Of a DNA stretch of 64,000 nt, positions 32,995 to 41,606 are shown one piece after another. The stretch covers positions 54,394 through 118,393 of the forward strand of contig JBGTNI010000050.1 of assembly GCA_041743105.1 (NCBI GenBank). Direction: 5' to 3'. The notes under the pieces were generated by a model that saw only the letters and a list, made by a program, of their open reading frames with translations, was not told the DNA's origin and ran no database searches. The stretch is from QHCE01 sp041743105. GTDB taxonomy: Bacteria; Actinomycetota; Actinomycetes; Mycobacteriales; QHCE01. The translations under genes and the position numbers were made by a program. Every line of letters begins with the position of its first letter. Within the stretch, counting starts at the first letter, position 1.

Positions 32995-33369
32995 ATGGCC
33001 GCCAAAAAGGATCAACCACAGAAGGCTCAAATCACTTTCGGCAAGTTCGACAATGTCGATATGCGGGTTGCGCGGGTTGTCTCTGCCCCCCTTGCGGAAG
33101 GGACCACATCGCCTTGCCGGGTTATCACCCTGGACGTGGGCCACTTGGGGGAGCGCACGTCAGTCGGGCAGTATGCTTTGTTGCCCGAGGATGATCTCAT
33201 TGGGAAACACGTGGTCGTTTGCGCTAACCTCGGCTCGCGGGAGATGGGCTCTTACCGTTCCGAAGCTCTGATTCTTGGCGCCCCCCATCCAGATGGACCA
33301 GCCGACCAGGCGCAAGCAACGCCACTGTTCGTTTCCGAGAAGACCAGTCCAGGAGACCAGATTTTCTAG
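32995..33369 (+). CDS. stand-alone tRNA-binding domain protein (CsaA / Trbp111-like)
   Basis: 124 residues from ATG 32995, close to the 110-125 of CsaA and Trbp111. ITFGKFDNVDMRVARVVSA is the OB-fold entry strand, PCRVITLDVGHLGERTSVGQ the second, and LIGKHVVVCANLGSREMGSY followed by SEALILGA is the conserved core (usual form N-L-x-P-x-x-M-x-G-x-x-S-x-x-M-x-L). The Pro and several Met of the core are replaced, so it is a divergent member. These domains bind tRNA structurally or act as export chaperones. Position behind the ProB paralogue suggests a joint function. Confidence 0.82.
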   Translation: MAAKKDQPQKAQITFGKFDNVDMRVARVVSAPLAEGTTSPCRVITLDVGHLGERTSVGQYALLPEDDLIGKHVVVCANLGSREMGSYRSEALILGAPHPDGPADQAQATPLFVSEKTSPGDQIF

Positions 33370-33477
33370 AACCGTACGGTTCGCATGCCCGGAAATGTAC
33401 ATCGGTTCCCACAGCAGAACAGGTGTCGCTGGAGTAAATGAGCCAGCCTCCTATTCGGTTGGTCGCCGCGATTGTTC

Positions 33478-34287
33478 TCAACGCTTCCCCTTTTGGTTCT
33501 CCGAGAGTTGGTCGGCGATCCGCTGGGCGCCGAATAGCTTGGCGAGCTGGGCACTGGTTCGGGGAGCGAACAGCCCCAACGCGGCCATGGGCTTGGTGAG
33601 GGGGTCCATGACGTCGATCTCGGCCTTATTGCCCGCGATAGCCCGCACCACCGCCGCCGCGACGTCCTCCGGCGAGCGAGCCCTGACTCCGATCGGCAGC
33701 GTTCCGCCGCCGTCGTGGAACATGCCGGCACCGGCGATGGGGCCGGGGTAGACACAACTCACCCCTACCCCGTGTGGGCCCCAGTCGGCGCGCAACGCCA
33801 GGGAAAATCCACGCAGGCCAAACTTGGTCGCGTGGTATAGCGAGGTGATCGGCAGAGTGATCTTGCCGGCCAACGATGATATGAACACCACATGCCCCTC
33901 GCCGCGGGCCAGCATCCGGTCTCCGATCGCCCTGGCCAGCACGATCGGAGACCGAAGGTTCACATCGAGCACCCGGTCGATCTGCTCGATCGTGTATTCC
34001 TCCAGCCGCCCGGTGCCGGGTAGACCAGCGTTGGCCACCAGCACATCAACCTCAGCGCACTCACGCGCAACCCGATCGACGTCCGCCGGATCAGACAAAT
34101 CGGCGAGCAGCGCCTGGCCGTTCACCTCAGCGGCCAAGGGCTCGAGCATCTCTGCTCGACGCCCGGTGAGGATCAACGTGCAGCCCTCAGCCCGAAGCCG
34201 CCGCGCAATCGCCTGCCCGAGGCCGCCGGTCGCGCCTGTGAGCAGAACTGACTTCCCGTGAAGTTTCTTGCCGCGGTCCATGTCCAC
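33478..34287 (-). CDS. short-chain dehydrogenase/reductase
   Basis: 269 residues, classical SDR. The cofactor motif is LTGATGGLGQAIARRL (T-G-x-x-x-G-x-G), then NAGLPGTG, the catalytic Ser in VVFISSLAGK and Tyr/Lys in SLYHATKFGLRGFS. The Arg after the first strand (LILTGRRAEML) suggests NADPH. The substrate cannot be told; the C-terminal half resembles actinobacterial SDRs of ketoacyl/steroid type. It is divergent from an XRE regulator with a ligand-binding domain, 162 bases apart, an arrangement in which that regulator usually controls the SDR. Confidence 0.9.
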   Translation of the reverse strand: MDMDRGKKLHGKSVLLTGATGGLGQAIARRLRAEGCTLILTGRRAEMLEPLAAEVNGQALLADLSDPADVDRVARECAEVDVLVANAGLPGTGRLEEYTIEQIDRVLDVNLRSPIVLARAIGDRMLARGEGHVVFISSLAGKITLPITSLYHATKFGLRGFSLALRADWGPHGVGVSCVYPGPIAGAGMFHDGGGTLPIGVRARSPEDVAAAVVRAIAGNKAEIDVMDPLTKPMAALGLFAPRTSAQLAKLFGAQRIADQLSENQKGKR

Positions 34288-34449
34288 CTACCGATCCTGA
34301 TCGAAACCCGTGGTGTTTCTTCCACGTCGGGCAACTCCTGCCCGTCGGACCATGATCCCGACAGGCTCTATCCTCAGCTGCCCGAGAGGTGCTTAGCAAT
34401 TCCTTGGAGGGAATGGTCAATCGCGGCAACGTCGAGTACAACTGGCAGG

Positions 34450-35259
34450 GTGGACGGCAACGGCTTCGTCGAGACCCTGCGCCAGCTCCGCGCTCGGCGC
34501 AAACTCAGTCAACTCGAACTCGCGGCGCTCGCCGGGACCACCCAGCGTCACATCAGCTTCATCGAAAGTGGCCGTTCGATGCCTGGTCGGGGCATGGTGG
34601 TCCGCCTCGCCGAATCCCTCGATCTGCCCTTGCGGGACCGCAACGATCTGCTTCTTGCCGGCGGCTATGCCCCCGGCTATCCAGAAACTAGCCTGCAAGA
34701 TCCCAAGTTGGGTCTCATGCTTGGCGCCCTGCAGCACGTCCTTGACGGCCACCTTCCCTATCCAGCGATTGTTATCAACAGAGTCGGTACCTTAATAGCC
34801 GCGAATCAGGCATTCGACGTGCTCACCGACGGCGTCTTGCCCGAGTTGTTGGAACCGCCGATCAACGTGTACCGACTGGCGCTGCATCCGCTGGGAATGG
34901 CGTCTCGGGTTCGCAACCTGGCTGGGCTAGTTCGCCACGTCCGCGCTGGGCTGCGCCAGGAGTCGCTGCGGAATCCGACTCCGGAGCTCGAGTCGCTACT
35001 CGAAGAGCTCAACGGATACGTATCGGCTCCTGGTCCAGAGACAGTGCCCGACGACCTCGGATTCGCCGTTCCGTTGCTGCTCGACTCACCATTCGGCACG
35101 CTCCAGCTGATCACCACGATCGCTACATTCGCTACCGCTCTCGACGTCACTGTCGCCGAGCTGAAACTCGAAGCCTTCCTTCCCGCCGACGCCAAGACCG
35201 CGTCCGTGCTTGCCGGGCTGTATCCGCAGCGCCAGCCGGAGCCTACGAGTGGGTCGTGA
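34450..35259 (+). CDS. XRE-family regulator with MmyB-like ligand-binding domain
   Basis: 269 residues from the GTG at 34450 (the frame is open further upstream but overlaps the SDR promoter). The helix-turn-helix is FVETLRQLRARRKLSQLELA followed by ALAGTTQRHISFIESGRSMP; the rest (PYPAIVINRVGTLIAANQAF, INVYRLALHPLGMASRVRNL and PLLLDSPFGTLQLITTIATF) matches the MmyB/PAS-like ligand-binding domain, which in related proteins binds a fatty-acid-like molecule. It probably controls the divergent SDR gene. Confidence 0.9.
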   Translation: MDGNGFVETLRQLRARRKLSQLELAALAGTTQRHISFIESGRSMPGRGMVVRLAESLDLPLRDRNDLLLAGGYAPGYPETSLQDPKLGLMLGALQHVLDGHLPYPAIVINRVGTLIAANQAFDVLTDGVLPELLEPPINVYRLALHPLGMASRVRNLAGLVRHVRAGLRQESLRNPTPELESLLEELNGYVSAPGPETVPDDLGFAVPLLLDSPFGTLQLITTIATFATALDVTVAELKLEAFLPADAKTASVLAGLYPQRQPEPTSGS

Positions 35260-35345
35260 AGCCAAGCCTCATACGTGTCGAATGGATCCTTAAGCACCCT
35301 AACTATTCAGCTGCCGCACGATCGGCGCGGGGTGGATCCCGTGGG

Positions 35346-35900
35346 TCAGATTTCGCGGATAACTCGGGCGGGATTGCCTACAGCGACCACGTTGGCGGGC
35401 AGGTCGCGTGTGACGACGGCCCCGGCGCCGACCACTGCGTTCTCGCCGATCGTCACACCGGGGCAGACGATGACGCCACCGCCCAGCCAGACGTTGTCAC
35501 CGATGGCGATCGGTTGTGCGGCCTCCCACTTGGCGCGCCGCAACTCCGGTTCGATGGGGTGCGTGGGGGTCAGGAGCTGCGCGTTAGGGCCGATCTGTAC
35601 ATCGGAGCCAATGGAGATTTTTGCAACGTCGAGAAGCACGGCACCGTAGTTGATGAACGTTCCGGTCCCGATGCTGATCTGGTAGCCGAAGTCCACTCGT
35701 AACGGGGGACGCACCTCCACATCCTTGCCTATCTCACCCAGCAGTTCGACCAGCACCTTGTGTCGTTTCGCCGGGTTGGCCGCACTGGAGGCGTTGAAGC
35801 GCTCGCTCAACTGCGCGGCACGTAGAGCCTCGGCAGCGAGTTCGGGATCGGCAGCCACGTAGAGCTCGCCGGCGAGCATGCGCTCCTTCTGTGTAACCAC
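35346..35900 (-). CDS. maltose/galactoside O-acetyltransferase
   Basis: 184 residues from GTG 35900 (GGA six bases upstream), matching the 183-185 of Maa/LacA enzymes; a longer frame begins at 35960. N-terminal QKERMLAGELYVAADPEL is the Mac domain. Left-handed hexapeptide repeats follow: ISIGTGTFINYGAVLLDVA, IGSDVQIGPNAQLLTPTHP with the catalytic His, IGDNVWLGGGVIVCPGVTIG and VVGAGAVVTRDLPANVVAVG. It moves acetyl from acetyl-CoA to a sugar hydroxyl. Confidence 0.9.
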   Translation of the reverse strand: MVTQKERMLAGELYVAADPELAAEALRAAQLSERFNASSAANPAKRHKVLVELLGEIGKDVEVRPPLRVDFGYQISIGTGTFINYGAVLLDVAKISIGSDVQIGPNAQLLTPTHPIEPELRRAKWEAAQPIAIGDNVWLGGGVIVCPGVTIGENAVVGAGAVVTRDLPANVVAVGNPARVIREI

Positions 35901-36047
35901 GAGGTTTCCTATCGATGGTGTAGTAGCTTGCTTGGGATTGCGGCAAAGCATAAGGATCATGGCATTGCGGCTGTTCCGCAGTGGCAGAGAACTGTCATTG
36001 GTTTAATGACGAACGATATCGGTGGGGGACCCACCTCTGGTCTTTGC

Positions 36048-36408
36048 TTAGAGCGCGCGGTACATGACATGGAGGCCCACATGGCCCAGCGTCGGATGTG
36101 CGAAGGCGCCGGGAACTGTTCCGACTACATTGAAGCCGAATCGCTGGTAGAGTTCGACGGCTGAGTGGTTCGATTCAACCACGGCGTTGAATTGCATTCC
36201 CGCGTATTCGTGCTCGCGGGCCCAGCCCAGCGCGAATCGACACAACGCGGTGCCCACACCTTGCCTTTGGGTATTGGGGTCGCGCCTGCGCGGCGGTCAT
36301 GAACGGGTCGAACGGAAATGTCTCTGTCGCTTGTACGGCGCTTCGCACGATCGGCCACACCTGAGGCCAGTCAGCCTCAACAAAATCCCGAATGTGCATA
36401 GCCCGCAC
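36048..36408 (-). pseudogene. GNAT N-acetyltransferase, frameshifted and internally deleted
   Basis: The N-terminal part in one frame reads MHIRDFVEADWPQVWPIVRS, then AVQATETFPFDPFMTAAQAR. The C-terminal part in another frame (36257-36048) reads MGTALCRFALGWAREHEYAG, MQFNAVVESNHSAVELYQRF and GFNVVGTVPGAFAHPTLGHV. Together they give about 120 residues where the family has about 165, so the central beta strands and part of the acetyl-CoA loop are gone. Confidence 0.85.
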
Positions 36409-36497
36409 GTTAGCGGACGGAACTGCAATTGGCCCGGAATCTTTATGACTTATCTTGTTATACTAGCTCGAAACTAGGTCTCAGGAGAGGAACTATT

Positions 36498-36854
36498 ATG
36501 CCCTCTAATGGGCTTGGCGGCGATGGCTGGAGTGGGTATTCCCCCGGAGGTGCCAGTGATCTACGTCGGGAAGTTCACTCAACCCGCACACCTCCAACGC
36601 TGTACGATTTTGTACCTCGAGACGAGATCGGGGGAGTTCTAGCTCGGTTAGCCCCACATCAGGCGAGTGTTTTTCCGGATGCGAGGCTGCGATGGTTTTT
36701 TGGCATCTCTGGCGTATCTGATCAGTTGCCTAACCCTCGCGTGCCTTACTCGGGCGATCCCCAGGAGTTAGCAACGAGCTTAGGCATAGAGCAGAAGTGG
36801 CTAACAGAAGCCTTACAAGGTGACCCTGTCGGGGCGCCTAGCCCTCACGGATAA
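36498..36854 (+). CDS. small orphan protein
   Basis: 118 residues from ATG 36498, which has a good ribosome site (AGGAGAGG, 36482-36489). Starts MPSNGLGGDGWSGYSPGGAS, Gly-rich and probably flexible; the C-terminal half contains ELATSLGIEQKWLTEALQGD, compatible with a helix-turn-helix or a short helical bundle. No family recognised. AT-richer than the core genes and located between pseudogenes, hence probably acquired. Confidence 0.55.
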   Translation: MPSNGLGGDGWSGYSPGGASDLRREVHSTRTPPTLYDFVPRDEIGGVLARLAPHQASVFPDARLRWFFGISGVSDQLPNPRVPYSGDPQELATSLGIEQKWLTEALQGDPVGAPSPHG

Positions 36855-36959
36855 TCTGAGGAATCTCGCGGCGCAACGACGACCACTACGTGCGCCTGAA
36901 GTGCCAGGTAGGGTAGCGTCGGCACGCAAAAGGGTTGTACGGTAAAGGACCTAGGCGCT

Positions 36960-38000
36960 TCAACGATTAACTTGCGTCGGGACCACCGGTGCCCCGTTAG
37001 CGTTCGCTGAGCGATACGCCGCCTCGATCAACCCAAGGGCGGCATGCGCGTCTTCGGCAGTCACCCGTGCTTGACGTCCAGTAGTCATCGCCGTCGCATA
37101 GTCCTCCCACATGCTTCGAAGGCTCGCAACCTGACCAAACCCGTCGGGAAGCGGGAGCTCTTCCGGCTCATTGCCCTTAGAGTTCTTCAGCACAGCAACC
37201 ACACGCTCTGTATCACCGCTTTCCCTGTCACGCCACGTGCTGTGGAGATAACCCTGACTCCCATACACAGTGAATGTGTGGTCCGAGGGCCCTCGTCCGA
37301 GGCCAAAGGTGGCCGTCATATGCGCCAAGAGCCCAGAGGTGAAACGTAACGTTACGAGCGCGGTTTCGTCACTCGATACTCCCTGTACATGTCTATCTGC
37401 GATGAGAGCATTCACCTGTGCCACCTCGCCGAAGAGCCACCGCAATACGTATGCGGGGTGAATCGCCTGAGACCGCAGCACACCGGCGAGCGGATCGGTG
37501 CGCAGCCAGGAGATCTGATTCAACAAATCAGAACCTTCAATGCCATGGGACTCAACGAGGAAAGGCTGACCAATAAGGCCATCCTGAATAATGCGCCCAA
37601 CCGTTTCGACACTGTGCATATACACCCGATTGTGTACCGGAAATAGCCGACGACCAGCGTGTTTAGCAGCGGCAATTATGCGACTACATGCCTGCGCGTC
37701 AACCGCTAGCGGTTTCTCGCACACAACATGTTTGCCAGCGGACAATGCCTCAATAGACATCCGCTCATGCAAGGGTGGTGGAACTACGATTGCGACACAA
37801 TCTGCCCTGCTGGCCAGCACTTCTGACCAGGATTGTGGCACCTGTTCCACACCAAACTCTGCAGCGAGAGCCTCGCCGCGCGATCGATCGATATCAAAAA
37901 TTGCTGCAATTCGTGCCCGAGAGCTCCGCTGCAACGCCTGTATATGCATCCGTCCACCGAAACCTGCTCCAACAAGAGCAACCTCGAGAACCTGCGGCAT
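36960..38000 (-). CDS. Gfo/Idh/MocA-family oxidoreductase
   Basis: 346 residues from ATG 38000. Rossmann motif VALVGAGFGGRMHIQALQRS, ADCVAIVVPPPLHERMSIEA, the catalytic Lys in HVVCEKPLAVDAQACSRIIA, and a C-terminal beta-sheet domain with GIEGSDLLNQISWLRTDPLA. Members oxidise sugars or inositols with NAD(P). The frame continues upstream to 38405 but that part shows no family similarity and is not included. Flanked by an orphan and a 500-base stretch without a gene, so there is no pathway context. Confidence 0.9.
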   Translation of the reverse strand: MPQVLEVALVGAGFGGRMHIQALQRSSRARIAAIFDIDRSRGEALAAEFGVEQVPQSWSEVLASRADCVAIVVPPPLHERMSIEALSAGKHVVCEKPLAVDAQACSRIIAAAKHAGRRLFPVHNRVYMHSVETVGRIIQDGLIGQPFLVESHGIEGSDLLNQISWLRTDPLAGVLRSQAIHPAYVLRWLFGEVAQVNALIADRHVQGVSSDETALVTLRFTSGLLAHMTATFGLGRGPSDHTFTVYGSQGYLHSTWRDRESGDTERVVAVLKNSKGNEPEELPLPDGFGQVASLRSMWEDYATAMTTGRQARVTAEDAHAALGLIEAAYRSANANGAPVVPTQVNR

Positions 38001-38500
38001 GCTCGACCTCACTGAATGGAAGTAGCTGCGTCGGCTTGCCATCCGAGGGCAAGATGACCCGACAGCGATGGGGCATTCTAGCGGGCCTTTGGAGACCACC
38101 AGAATGGTCGTGCCGCCGGATGGGCGGGTGCGGAAGTCGGGGTCGCATGATCGGTCAGTAACGAGCGACAACGACGCACTGGGCTGGGCTTCCCCGGCAG
38201 TGTCGAGGCAGGAGGCTGGGATAGCGTCATCGACTTGGTGTGTGGCACGCATAGTGCCTGTGATGTCCACTCGGGTCGGGAGCTTTGGAGCTGCAGCTAA
38301 GGCTGCTTTTGGCACGAATCGATGCATTGTCGAAAGGGGCCAGCTGGTGACTGTTGATGTCGCGCTCGCTGCTCGGGCTTCCCACGGTTGGGCTAAATTG
38401 GCCAAGGATGCCCCTTGTGCCGCCCACTGCAGATACCAGGCCTGCTATCGCCAGAGGGTACGCATCGGCGTCGACGCTCGTAAGCGCCGCGTATACGCCC
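38001..38500. other. 500-bp stretch without a convincing gene
   Basis: Open frames exist on both strands (for example + strand 38068-38571 and the minus-strand extension of the Gfo/Idh frame to 38405), but none has a ribosome site, recognisable motif or plausible composition. It probably holds the Gfo/Idh promoter plus decayed DNA. Confidence 0.5.
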
Positions 38501-39463
38501 CTACTGTGTGGGTCTCGGTGAAGGGTGTCGTTGTACCTGGGCAGCAATCGCCGGAGGAATTTTTCGGTTAATCGCGGGGGGCGCGGTCGACTGGATCTTG
38601 CTACTAACCCCAGCCAATCGCAACGCGGAACACGCCGCTACCGGATCAAACGGAGCAGAGTGAGAAAACTGTTCGCTGGCAAAACGTGCGGCGTTGGCGG
38701 CCTGCCAGTCAACAGCGTTGGGATCTACACCAAACTGCTGTCCGACGAATGCCACAGCCTCGGGTGCGTAGTCGCCGCATGGGTCGTTTTCTGATTCAAG
38801 AATAGGTAAGGCTGCCACGTTGTTATATGCGGCGAGGGTCGGCACCTTGAAGTTGTCAGGTCCATTGGGAAGGGGGGCTTCTCCGTTGCCTACCCATGCT
38901 CTGTCGAGTGCAGTCTCACCAAAACCTGGTCCGACAACAATGCGCCCTTTGTCGGTATAGGTGATCTGATATTCGTTCCACCCTTCCTGTCCATTGGCTA
39001 ACGGCTCGGAGATGTTTGCTAGTCGCTTCACATCAGAAATGCATAGCGAGCTATCCTCCCACCGGAACACAAAGCCTTGCGGACTCACAACGACGGCTGC
39101 TATTTGGGGCCAGGCGACGCGGCCAGGCATATCTTTGGCTTCGCCTGCGCTGCCCCGGTCTAGGGCCATGAGCGCAAACTTCTGCGAGGTCATTGGCTCC
39201 CAGGATGCTAATCGGCTATTCCCACGCAATAAGATCGGGACGTGTGGCTGCTGGCTTGGGTGGCGCCAGCTAACTAATCCGGTTTCAAGAGAATAGGTCT
39301 GCGCGACACGACGGAGCACCGTTTCGCCCTCAACGCCCGGCTGTGAACCGTGCAAGACCAGAAATGTCAAACACTTACTATCGAAATCAGGCTGAGATAA
39401 CCAGGTATCGAGCATACGTCGACTATACGACGTGCATTGATTCTCCGTGGGCTTCTCGCGCAA
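38501..39463 (-). CDS. orphan protein of unknown function
   Basis: 320 residues from ATG 39463, or 304 from ATG 39415 (MLDTWLSQPDFDSKCLTFLV). No signal peptide or membrane helix. Contains WPQIAAVVVSPQGFVFRWED, EYQITYTDKGRIVVGPGFGE and NAARFASEQFSHSAPFDPVA. The regular alternation suggests a beta-rich N-terminal half and a helical C-terminal half. I recognise no family. It lies among decayed genes near the tRNA-Leu, so it is probably part of a genomic island. Confidence 0.5.
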   Translation of the reverse strand: MREKPTENQCTSYSRRMLDTWLSQPDFDSKCLTFLVLHGSQPGVEGETVLRRVAQTYSLETGLVSWRHPSQQPHVPILLRGNSRLASWEPMTSQKFALMALDRGSAGEAKDMPGRVAWPQIAAVVVSPQGFVFRWEDSSLCISDVKRLANISEPLANGQEGWNEYQITYTDKGRIVVGPGFGETALDRAWVGNGEAPLPNGPDNFKVPTLAAYNNVAALPILESENDPCGDYAPEAVAFVGQQFGVDPNAVDWQAANAARFASEQFSHSAPFDPVAACSALRLAGVSSKIQSTAPPAINRKIPPAIAAQVQRHPSPRPTQ

Positions 39464-39496
39464 TGAGACTATTTCTCTACCGCTGAAGAAGAGACA

Positions 39497-40178
39497 ATGG
39501 CGGAACTGCCCAGCGGGCGCCCATTCAGACCTACTGTGGCCGCTCAGTCGGTGTTTCCAGTAAGCGCACCAGGTGCAGTCCCAGAACTGCGGCAGCGCCT
39601 ACCGTCGATCCTCATCGGTCACTCCGCAGGCGGTGCCTTCACCCAGATCTTGCTCGACCACGGCTACGGAGCCGCAGGAGTGGCCCTGAACTCGGCGCCA
39701 ACCGAAGGCGTGCCCGTGGTGCCGCTTAGCCAGATCAAGTCGACGTTTCCGGTGCTGAAAAACCCCGCCAACCGGCACAAAGGCCATCGGCTACTCGTTC
39801 GAGCAGTGGAACTATGCGTTCACCAACACCCTGCCCGAGGAGGAGGCTCATGCGCTCTACGACCGCTACGCGGTTCCGGTGTCGGGACGGATTCTCTTCG
39901 AGAGCGCACTGGCCAACCTGACGCCGGGACACCAGGGCACCTGGGTCAACTACCGCAACGACGATCGCGCTCCACTGCTGTTCGTCGCGGGTACCGAGGA
40001 CAACATCATGCCGCCGAAGGTGCAGTGGTCAAACGCGAAACACTACAAGTCGAATAAGACGCTCACCGAGGTCGTGGAGTTCAGCGGCAAACCCCACCTA
40101 CTCCCGGCCGCACCTGGTTGGGAGGAGATCGCCGACTACGTCCTCGCCTGGGCCATCCGCACTGCGCGCGCAGCCTGA
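39497..40178 (+). pseudogene. alpha/beta hydrolase, frameshifted and N-terminally truncated
   Basis: Frame one carries LPSILIGHSAGGAFTQILLD (nucleophile elbow G-H-S-A-G-G) up to LKNPANRHK near 39780. The match continues only after a one-base shift: IGYSFEQWNYAFTNTLPEEE, then LFVAGTEDNIMPPKVQWSNA and EVVEFSGKPHLLPAAPGWEE, the acidic and His parts of the triad. The usual first ~80 residues with the oxyanion strand are missing and replaced by unrelated sequence. Confidence 0.85.
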
Positions 40179-40347
40179 ACACATCCGACGACCACTGCCT
40201 GGGCAATCCTGCTCGACGCGCACACCTGAGGGCCCGGGGCTTCACGGTGAACCAGGCGAACACGAGCGCTCTTCCCGCTCTTTCAGGTCGACGTGAGCGG
40301 ATGGGGCCCACTGGTACGTAAGATGTGGCAGGGATGCCACGCCGTTG

Positions 40348-40432
40348 TGTCCGAGGGGGGACTTGAACCCCCACGCCCTGTAAAGGGCACTAGCACCTCA
40401 AGCTAGCGCGTCTGCCATTCCGCCACCCGGAC
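40348..40432 (-). tRNA. tRNA-Leu(GAG)
   Basis: 85 bases on the minus strand. The acceptor stem pairs GTCCGGG with CTCGGAC; the anticodon stem CTAGC/GCTAG holds the loop TTGAGGT with anticodon GAG; a long variable arm (GTGCCC...GGGC) makes it class II; the T arm is GGGGGTTCAAGTCCCCC. CCA is not encoded. The 3' end points toward lower coordinates, where the decayed accessory region lies. Confidence 0.95.
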
Positions 40433-40631
40433 CTGCGGTGGACTACTGTACCCACGTTATCTTTTGGGTCTAAAACCAGCCGTCTCCTTGTGCGAACGGG
40501 GGAGTAGTCGCGATACTCCAATCCGATGGTGGCTTGGGTCGCGGCGACATACGGTGTTATGTATCGCTGACGATCGGCGTGCTGGTGTTCTGACCCCTGC
40601 TCTCGCGTGACGGCACAAAGAGGATGCGAAA

Positions 40632-41606
40632 ATGCTGCTCCGCCTTATAACGGCAATGGTTGCGTTGCTGGTGGTTGTAACACCGTTGGCGGTGGCGTCC
40701 TCTCATGAGACGGACAGGTCGGGCGCGGACTCTGTCGTCGACATCGGCTCCGGCGGCGCTCCCAACGAGCGCCCGGCTATCGAGCAACCTCAGCACGATA
40801 TTGAACAGCTGGGTGAATCTACCCCTGGCAAGTCCTTAGCGGTGCCTAGTTCCATGGCCGCGTTGGGCGATTCGATCACCAGGGGATTCAACGCGTGTGG
40901 CTTCTATTTCGATTGTGTCGCCCGCTCCTGGTCCACCGGTGACTCGGCGGAGGTGGGCAGTCACTACCTTGGCCTGCGGCAGCTCAACCCCGCTATCCAC
41001 GGCAAGAACTTCAATGACGCCAAAAGCGGCGCGGTTGCCGCGGACATGGCAGGTCAGGCACAGCAGGCTGTGAAGCAGCAAGTGGAGTACGTCACGTTGC
41101 TGGTCGGCGCGAACGACGCGTGTAGACCCACCAAAGAGCAGATGACGTCGGTACAGACCTACTCAGGTCAGATAAAGACTGCGTTGGACGCGGTCAAGTC
41201 CGGCCTACCTAAGGCAAAAGTCTTTATCGCCAGCATCCCGGACGTAAAGCGGGTGTGGGAGACCAGTCGCGGCAACACCGCTGCCCGCACCGCCTGGCGC
41301 GTCGGCAATATCTGCCAAAGCATGCTAGCCAATCCCACCTCGGATGCCCCTGCCGACAACCAGCGTCGTGACCAGGTACGGCAACGAATCGTCGATTACA
41401 ATTCCGCGCTGGAAAAGCTGTGCGGCGAATACGGCGCTAAGTGTAAATTCGATGGCAATGCGGTCTTTAATCAAAGGTTCAGCGCACAGATGCTCAGCAA
41501 CTTCGACTTCTTCCACCCTAACCAAAAGGGTCAAGCGGAGCTGGCCCGGATCACTCGCACCGCGGGTTTCCAGTGGAGTAGGTCCCCGGATAGTGTTCTT
41601 CTGTGA
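40632..41606 (+). CDS. secreted SGNH/GDSL-type esterase
   Basis: 324 residues. A signal peptide ends near residue 22 (VVVTPLAVASS), followed by a polar linker. Block I is AALGDSITRGFNACG (catalytic Ser), block III is LLVGANDACR, and block V is NFDFFHPNQKGQAELA (catalytic Asp-x-x-His). These are lipases/esterases of the SGNH hydrolase fold, exported. ATG 40632 is preceded by AAAGAGG. The gene overlaps the M20 peptidase start by GTGA, suggesting an operon. Confidence 0.9.
   Translation: MLLRLITAMVALLVVVTPLAVASSHETDRSGADSVVDIGSGGAPNERPAIEQPQHDIEQLGESTPGKSLAVPSSMAALGDSITRGFNACGFYFDCVARSWSTGDSAEVGSHYLGLRQLNPAIHGKNFNDAKSGAVAADMAGQAQQAVKQQVEYVTLLVGANDACRPTKEQMTSVQTYSGQIKTALDAVKSGLPKAKVFIASIPDVKRVWETSRGNTAARTAWRVGNICQSMLANPTSDAPADNQRRDQVRQRIVDYNSALEKLCGEYGAKCKFDGNAVFNQRFSAQMLSNFDFFHPNQKGQAELARITRTAGFQWSRSPDSVLL

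Noticed and set aside
36855..36959. Second tRNA or small RNA next to the island
   Set aside because: Could not fold a cloverleaf; only unstructured AT-richer sequence.
38001..38405. N-terminal extension of the Gfo/Idh protein to 38405
   Set aside because: The extra ~135 residues show no family similarity; the Rossmann motif begins right after ATG 38000.
38068..38571. Open frame on the plus strand
   Set aside because: No ribosome site or motif; composition looks non-coding and it overlaps the end of the orphan gene.
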